A stretch of DNA of 64,000 bases from positions 49,734,001-49,798,000 of the forward strand of contig JAZBRS010000029.1 in the NCBI GenBank assembly GCA_037176725.1. Direction: 5' to 3'. The translations under genes were made by a program, and so were the position numbers. Origin of the DNA: Posidonia oceanica. Its lineage: Eukaryota; Streptophyta; Magnoliopsida; Alismatales; Posidoniaceae. Positions 57,461-64,000 of this stretch are shown in pieces (the stretch's first letter is position 1; each line of letters begins with the position of its first letter). Under the pieces are notes generated by a model. That model made no database searches. It was given only the letters and a program-made list of their open reading frames with translations, and had not been told where the DNA came from.

Positions 57461-59600
57461 CTATGCTGCTGAGGCTGCTGAGGCATTCTGTTCTGCTGCT
57501 GCTGCATCTACTGCTGATGCTCCCCCCTCTGGGTCTTCTGGTGTGCTCGTGGAGGATACGCCGGACTGGCGGCTGATCTGGTCACTACCGCTCGATGTCT
57601 TGCTCAAGTGAGGCATGGGTTGCACAAACCACCTAGACCCGCCTTCTGGTTGAAGAGTGATGAGCTCATCCGATCTAGGGGAGTCCGGCGCTGTTGAGTC
57701 TTCTAGGACCATGATAGAAGCATGGTCCTCTTGCAGAGGAGGATCCGTAGCCACGGCTTTTCCTTTCCTTTCTGCAGCTTGATGGTCTGCCAGGTCTTCT
57801 GCTATTGACTTGAGTTGTTCTTGATAAAGCAACTCTAGGTCGGACATCCAAGAATCGACCTGGGCTTCTATCGCCACTCCTTCTTCTTCGTCCGAGGGGG
57901 AGTCGACGTAGTAGGCGCCAGGGGCCTGTGGCACTGGCCCGGCTGCAAGACGGATTGCTGCCCTTGGAGTCTGCATGATCTGGTTCACGGGCGCATCTGC
58001 TGATGGCAGTTCAGATGTAGAAGGCCCAAATAGACAGGTCAGCAGTGCTACTGATGAATATGCTACCAGGGTCACTATTGGAGAGTAAGCAGGGGTGCTC
58101 TTCAGAGGGCTCAAGGGCCCGGAGAATGTAGTGCTCAGTTGGCCTTTTGTGTCGGGCCGTGACTGAGGGAGCGCAGCCTCTGACGCCATGGGGTCTTGCC
58201 ATGAGAGCTGCTGCAGGTTGTCAGGAGAATGCGGAGCAGACTGCGCCAGCTGCATTCCTGAAGATGATGCTGAGGGAGCGGGCTGGGCCACGCTGCTGAC
58301 TGAGTTGATGGACTGCCCCTCCAGAGATGGGGGCAGTGGCACTGATGTGTCTGTGACCGCTGGTAGCACGCTTGGTTCTGCCAGAAGGAGTGTCTCTGAC
58401 TCCTGCACTGCCGCTGACTGTTCTTGGAGAATTGATGTGGCTGCTGAAGGATGGGAACTTGCATCTGCCACAGGGCCTGTCGAGCTGCCTGCTGTTTCCG
58501 CCAGAGGGAGAGCTGAATAAATTGACTGTGGGGCCTCTGCTCTGACCACTGTTTCTGCTGAGCTGATTGGGACTGCCTCTATTGCATCAGACTGCTCCTC
58601 ATCCGAGTAGTAGTCCTCAATACACACCCAATCCTCTGCCGGCGCTGTGGCTTGGTAGTCGGTTGATCCCAGAATTCCTGCACTGGTAAAGTTAGTGAGG
58701 TCTCTGGGGATGGCTGGCGCACGATCTTTGAGCTGGAAGCAGTGATCTTCGTTGGGCTTGGGTTCGTAGCCGAGGCCTTCGGATTTCCTTCGCTCCACTG
58801 CTACGATCGGCTCCGCGATCCCTTGGCCGTGACGCCCGAGCGGCGTACCCTTTGTGTAACCCCACCTGTGACATACATTCTCGACCATTCGAAAGGGGTT
58901 ATTGTGAACGGTCAAGGAGTTGACACGTTCAAGATCAGGGATGAAGTTAATCGGCTCACACCGATTAACGCGATATAGGGCTTCAGAAGTCTCAGGGTCA
59001 AACGGGATGGATTGCGATGACACGGGAGAGACTGCTTCAATCCACTCCTTCTCAAAGTTCTCCGCCATGACGACGATGACATCATCGCCACGACGGTACT
59101 TTATCATTCGATGGAGGGTCGAAGGAAGAACCTGATGCTTGTGGAGCCAAGGGCGCCCAAGCAGAAGATTGAAGTTAGGCTTCAAGTCGACGACATAGAA
59201 TTCTACGTCGAAGACGACCGGACCGATAGCCAGAGGGATAATCAGAATCCCTAGAGCGTCATGGTGAGTGTTGTCAAAAGCAGTCATTCCCTTCACGGCT
59301 GGCGTGATATCCTCGGCTTTGAATCCGAGCTTGGTTGCTGTACGCAAGGGGCAGACATTAAGGCCTGACCCATTATCAACCAGTGTTAGGGGAATGCGGA
59401 AGTTTTTGAACTGCACCGTGACGATTAGGGGCTGGTTATGATTAATCCCTGCCGGAGGCAGCTCATCACTTGTAAAAGAGATGACCTGGGGCTCCGCGAT
59501 TAGCCCAACCATGCTCTCCAAGGCAGAAGGCTCAATGGATCGGGACACACGAGCGGCCTAGAACACGCGAAGAAAAGCCTCGCGGTGCTCGGCAGAAGTG
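57461..59600 (-). pseudogene. Protease and linker of element D
   Basis: Between TAG 59560-59558 (CAG in C) and TAG 57463-57461 the frame is open for 698 codons. Protease: LVDNGSGLNVCP (about 59400-59365), FNLLLGRPWLHKH (59180-59135); the site is DNGS. G-patch-like WGYTKGTPLGRHGQGIAEP (58870-58800) follows. The linker is Ser/Ala/Gln-rich (58590-57960) with VDSPSDEEEGVAIEA (57905-57860), then LLYQEQLKSIAEDLA and an Ala/Glu-rich stretch. The linker differs in length from C and seems free to vary. Confidence 0.87.
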
Positions 59601-62584
59601 TGGATCAAATCCCAGATGGAGATGTCGGCTTTAACCCTCTTAAGCTGGGAGGTTAGGTCTGCTTTAGGTTGGCTCTTTTGGGCAAGGGGAGGGGTAGTTC
59701 TAGCGGGTTCTAGGGGGGTAGTGGCAGGAAGCTGGGTTACTACAGGTTGGCTAGGGATTTGGCTAACTATAGGCTGGCTCGGGGTCGGATCTGCTAAGGG
59801 TTGGCCAGAGGGTGGGGGCATAACAGGTCTAGAGTGAGTTGGCCTAGTTGCCGGTGTTGGGGGCCTGTAAACCCTCCCCGATCGCGTTACTTCCGCGCAC
59901 ATCTCTGTGGCATAGCTGTACGGGACGCGATGGGTGTTCAGGGTCAAATCAATGACGACTGGAGCATGTGCTGCGAGCACAGGAGGGGTTACAGGGGGAC
60001 CTACAGGATGTTGAGGTCTATCTAATGGGTATGGTTGTTGGGGTGGGAAGGCTGGGGCAGGTTGTGGTCTGCCTAGAAGGTGTAGCTGAGGCTGCCCTAA
60101 AAGGTGAATAGGAGAACTAGGCTGGGCTCTAGCCAAAAGGTGTACAGGAGATTGAGCCTGAGGGAGCACGGTGGGAGGCGCGAGAGGGCACTCCGGCCTG
60201 GCACGCGGTCGGATCAAATGGATTCCCGACTCGGGGCCGGCAACTGCCGCAAGATAGAGACTGACTGGGAAAGGCTCAGAGATATCAGAGATAAGATCAG
60301 AAGGGTCTACTACAAAAGTAGCAGGCCCAGAAGGAAAGACAGAGTGGACGCCTGAGGTTCCCGCCCCTCCCGGATAAGAGTGCTCCGGTAAAGGTTGGCG
60401 GACGATGCTAGAATGCGGGGGAACAGCTGGAGATGCAGATGCATGAGTGCGTGCTTGAGTGGATGCCTCGTGCGTGTCGATCGCAATCGTTCCCGATTCA
60501 ATCAGGTCCTGAATTGCGTTCCGCAGGGAGAAACAATTGTCCGTCGAATGCCCGACACTTCGATGGAAATTGCAGAAGAGGTCCGGCCTAAACCAATGCG
60601 GCAGAGGGCTTGGCGGCAGACGAACCTCCGGGAACTTCAGGAGCGATGCCACCTTCGGCAAGATGACCGTGAGTGGTTCCACCAGTGGGGTGAAATTCCT
60701 CCTCTCAGTGGGTGGTCTTCTTTGCCTTGGGTGTGAGCCTTGCTGGACCGGTGTGGCAGGATAGACCGGTCTAGCGGTGGTAGTGATGTGCGGTGTGTGC
60801 GGGTTCCTAGGTGCAGGAGCGTACACTATCTGAGCTGGGGCAGGCCGGGACGGCAGGCGAACAGGCACAGCAGGAGAATCGACGAATGCAACAGCGGGTT
60901 TCGGCGAGTCCTTCCTCTTCGGGCGGTTGTTGCTGCTGCCGCTGTTGTTGTTGTTGGAGGCGCTGCTGTTGGCGCTATTGCTGCTTATCACTGCCTGCTT
61001 AGCGAACGCAGAGAGAGCTGGGAAGTTGCCACTCCGCAAAGAACTCTCCACGCGCGCTCCAGCTCTGATGAGTGCCTCAAAAGTAGTGACTGGTTGGATG
61101 CTAAGCAGAGCTCCGAGAGACGGCTGCGCCCCTTTGATAACGATCTCGATAGATTCCTCGTCAGAGGGTCTATCTCGAACCTGAGAGGCAAGGGCGCGCC
61201 AGCGGCCGACGTACTCCCCGAACGGCTCGCCAGAGTTCTGCTTGATGGCGATCAAGTCCGCCCTCTTTGGGACAAGATCGAGGTTGAAGGAGTACTGCTC
61301 CAGGAACGCCTGACTGAGGTCGTTCCAAGTCTTGATGGCTGACATATCGAGTGATGTGAACCACTTGAGTGCCGGCCCGGTCAAACTCTTCTGGAACAAG
61401 CGGATCAGCAACCTCTCGTCAGCCTGAAGCTGAGCGAGATCACCGCAATACGCCTTCAAGTGTGCTACAGGGCAGCCCCTACCATTATACTTTTCGAAGT
61501 CTGGGATTTTGAACTTCGGAGGGAGTACCGCCTCTGGAAAGCAGCAGAGGTCCCGAAATTGGTAGGTCTGGTGCTCAGTACCCTGCACTAGTCGTAGTGC
61601 CTTCTCCAAGACGTCCATCCGGTTATTGATGGGGTCTGGAATTGCTGCTGTAGGAGAGGGATCAGCAGGGGTAGTGAGCACATACGTCGAATGGGTCGCA
61701 CCTAAGTGCTCCTCCGGATCTACCATAGCGTCGCCTGGTGGAGCAACGGGATGGCCGGCGTATCCGTGCTGGGGGATAGTGTATGCAGGAGTGTATGCAG
61801 GATGCTGGACTTGGTGAAGAGGAGAAGAATAAATGCCATGCTGTGCTGGGATAGGGGGTGGATGACGGAGCGCCAGTTGCTGTACAGGCGGGGTGCCAGA
61901 CAGCGAGCCAGCGAGGTACTGGGCTCCAGCCGGTCCAAAGGATTGACCACCAGAAGGAAGTGGAGCATGCTGTGCCAAGTGTTGTGCAGGAGGCGGTAAA
62001 CGAGCCCCCATCGTCGGAACCGTGAGCAGTTGCGACGATGGTCGAGGCGGAGGTGCAGAGGTTGATGCATGAAATGCAGGAACTGGCCTCGAAGGAACCT
62101 CAGGAACGACGGGAATAGGAGGAGGACGAACTGATAGAGCCATGCCCTGCAGTCTCTAGGCAAGCTCCATCAGGTGCTGGTACTGCGCCTCGGGCGTCTC
62201 GCCAGTGGGGACGCTGAAGTGCAGTGCCGGCGAAGGCTGAGAAACAAGTGGCACGGACACAGACTGTCCGGGAGGGAAGGATTCTACAGAAAAGGTTGCA
62301 GCGGCGGTGGAAGGGATGTCGAAAGCGACGTATCCCTGGGACGGAGGGGGCAGTGGCGTCTCCGGAGCGCGAGTAACGGCCGTCAAGATAGATTCGGCGA
62401 CCGGATCCGGAGGAAGGGAGGCTTGCCACTGTCCCAGGGTGTACTGAGAACCTAGAGACGTCAGAGGAGGAAACCCTGGCATCGGAGGGGGAACAAGGGG
62501 GACAGAAGGAGCAACCAGAGGGGCCGGAATGGAAACACCCTCCGTGACAGGAGTAAAAGAAGGCTCACTAACGTACTGGGCCAT
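59601..62584 (-). pseudogene. gag of element D
   Basis: Start ATG 62584 (MAQYVSEPSF), the same start context as A and B. The frame is open upstream to a TAA near 62758, but without an ATG. Layout: Pro-rich N-terminus; gag core about 61620-61000 (KYNGRGCP, LKWFTSLDMS, EPFGEYVGRW, SLRSGNFPALS); Asn/Ser-rich spacer (60990-60930); zinc knuckle FCNFHRSVGHSTDNC (60580-60535); Pro-rich region; VTRSGRVYRP (59890-59860). One stop inside, TAG 62158-62156, is CAG in C. There is no gag/pol frameshift or conserved stop, so Gag and Pol would be made as one chain and cut by the protease. Confidence 0.88.
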
Positions 62585-63887
62585 TGCTGACCTAGAGCGT
62601 GTGAGAACAGGGCTGCGACGAGTATTCAAGCGGTGAGTCCTGAGAGGAGCTATCGTCGCAAATGCGGATAGCTCGGAAGGGGAATGGTCGCAAACTAAGT
62701 CGCAAAAGGGCGTCAACGAGGGTCGATACTCGAGCTCTGGCAAAGGGGAACTCGCTTACCGATCACGCTGACACAACAGAAGGAGATTAGGGTTAGAAAC
62801 TAAAAGATGAATGCAAATGAGTTAGTTAAGTGGCATGAATGATGTGCATGCTTTCTAGTATGCCCTCCTCACCTAACTAGTGTTTCCTAGCAAGGTTGTC
62901 TACTTCGGGTATACCTGGGTGTACGGGTCATCGACTCAGGTCAGAAAAGTAGGTTCCCTGTCTAACTCCCGGCCCAAAGCTCAGGTAATGACAGGGTGGT
63001 GCGTTGGTAGCCTCTAAGCGTGGGTGGTACCCTCTACTAACACCGACACGACCCCCGGACAAGGAGGGGACGGACCGACCAACTCATGCCACGCCCAAAG
63101 CAGTGGAACGAGAGGCCGGAACCGTCCTTCGCAGACTAGTAGGTGGACTCAGAGGAGAAGAATGCATGCCCTATATGATGCTTATGCAAATGCTTAAAGT
63201 TTTTTATCTTGCACATTTTATTAACCAAAGGGAGTGAAGGATTGTTTGTAGTCTCTAGTTGCCCCTAGAAGTTCTTTTTACTTGCATTTTTTAGTTAACC
63301 ATGGGGGAAGCAGACAAGTCTCTACTATCCTAAGCATGGCATGTGCAAAAGGGAAGAAAATCAGTCAAGCATGGCAGGCAAACAATCATACAACACAACA
63401 AAAGGCATGTTCGTGGCATGTGCGAGTGTTTGTGAATATGATGGTGAAGAAAAGCATTCATCAAGTCAAAAGGCATGTAAGCATAGTATGTGCGTGTGTA
63501 GTGACATAGCAAGAGTGTAAAAGAAGCATTCAACGTCCAAAAAGCATGTATTTTAGCCAAACAAAGTATGTAGACATGCAATGTGCGATAATTAAAGCAG
63601 TAATAAGCAAGTAAGGCAGGGAAAATAAAGGCAAGTAAGCTGTAAAGGAAGTAAGAGCATAAGCGAGACAACAAGTAAATAAACAAGCAGAGAAGCAAAG
63701 CTAAGCGAAAAGGGAGCGCAAACTGAGGCGAAAGAGCTGCAAAACCTAAGCAAAGTAGCCACAAAGCGACTTTCTAGGAGTTTGCACAGAAAAGCGAGCA
63801 AAACAGGCAAAGAAGGCACACAAGACAGGCAAAACTGCAAAACAAGCGAGCGGAAAAGCCGGGAACGAAAGTCGGAGTCTAGTCTAA
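62585..63887 (-). other. Untranslated leader of element D
   Basis: About 1.3 kb. Conserved block 63175-62955 is shared with A and B. Acceptor-like TTCTGTTGTGTCAG ends at 62768, 184 bp before gag, close to the spacing in B (185) and A (141). No gene is seen; minus ORFs at 63330-63906 are composition-driven. Confidence 0.7.
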
Positions 63888-63905
63888 TCCCCAGCGGAGT
63901 CGCCA
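63888..63905 (-). other. Primer binding site, element D
   Basis: The complement of 63888-63905 is TGGCGACTCCGCTGGGGA, identical to A and B. One base separates it from the LTR end at 63907. Confidence 0.9.
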
Positions 63906-63906
63906 C

Positions 63907-64000
63907 TGTAGCGATCCCGATCGGAATCAGGCTCGCTATCTAGCGGCGGTTGGATCCGAGGAAGAGGCTCGACTCGAAAACACTTGAAATCGAGGAGAAA
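63907..64000 (-). repeat. 5' LTR of element D, terminal 94 bp
   Basis: Reads TGTAGCGATCCCGATCGG on plus and is identical over all 94 visible bases to 41911-42004. About 5.86 kb of this LTR should lie beyond the window. Confidence 0.92.

Larger units (their letters stand above)
41911..64000 (-). mobile_element. Element D: nearly complete Tat/Ogre-type retrotransposon
   Basis: On the minus strand: 5' LTR (63907 to beyond the window), PBS, leader, gag-pol in a single frame (62584-53807), spacer, intact extra ORF (52417-51077), repeat-rich 3' UTR, polypurine tract and 3' LTR (47860-41911). The visible 94 bp of the 5' LTR (63907-64000) are identical to 41911-42004, which suggests a recent insertion. 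It sits in the extra ORF of element C; 'gaagc' (41906-41910) is the expected target duplication, whose partner is outside the window. Five stops make gag-pol defective. Confidence 0.92.

Noticed and set aside
53807..62584. UAG read as glutamine, because so many stops replace Gln
   Set aside because: Plants use the standard code, TGA and TGG-derived stops also occur, positions differ between copies, and C-to-T decay explains them.
63907..64000. Assembly duplication of 41911-42004
   Set aside because: The repeat is exactly where the 5' LTR of element D should begin, one base after a PBS; it is the expected LTR pair.

Overview
The window is plant nuclear DNA made wholly of nested Ty3/gypsy LTR retrotransposons; I see no host gene, tRNA or rRNA gene. 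The plant origin rests on the proteins: a Tat/Ogre-type polyprotein with two RNase H domains, a gag C-X2-H-X4-H-X4-C knuckle and a plant-mobile-domain-like extra ORF. It also rests on TTTAGGG-type repeats and on very long (4.4-6 kb) LTRs. The species cannot be named from the sequence.

Layout. (1) 1-1122 and 10300-11711 are two pieces of one minus-strand LTR, split by element A. (2) Element A (+, 1123-10299) has a 4.4 kb LTR, PBS, leader, a gag pseudogene, then 3'-UTR tandem repeats. Its pol and 3' LTR are missing. (3) Element B (+, 11712-26309) has a 5'-truncated LTR, PBS, leader and a decayed gag-pol. Its post-pol spacer is cut at 26309/26310 by element C. (4) Element C (+, 26310-41910) has an LTR whose 3' end, PBS and leader are deleted so that LTR repeats run straight into gag, then a decayed gag-pol, spacer and the start of the extra ORF. 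That ORF is cut at 41910/41911 by element D. (5) Element D (-, 41911 to beyond 64000) is the youngest and most complete. It has a 5950 bp 3' LTR, a polypurine tract, a 3 kb 3' UTR of tandem repeats, an intact 446-codon extra ORF, and a gag-pol in one unbroken frame with five stop codons. It also has a leader, a PBS and the first 94 bp of its 5' LTR. B therefore contains C, which contains D; the rest of C and B should lie to the right of the window.

The shared plan is LTR (TGTTGACACC...GCTACA), an 18-nt PBS, a leader of about 1.3 kb, Gag, an aspartic protease with a DNGS motif and a G-patch-like segment, RT (YVDD), RNase H, a second RNase H, integrase with a GPF-type tail, a spacer, the extra ORF, repeats, a polypurine tract and an LTR.

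The observations most worth a second look are these. An array of about 25 short stem-loops lies in the 3' UTR of D; its stems covary (GATAG/CTATC with GACAG/CTGTC) and related units occur in A. Splice-like signals in A, B and D bracket the LTR end, PBS and leader, so spliced RNA would lack the PBS. Almost all nonsense codons fit C-to-T decay, mostly CAG to TAG. All functional statements come from reading motifs by eye and from comparing the copies inside this window; no database search was run.
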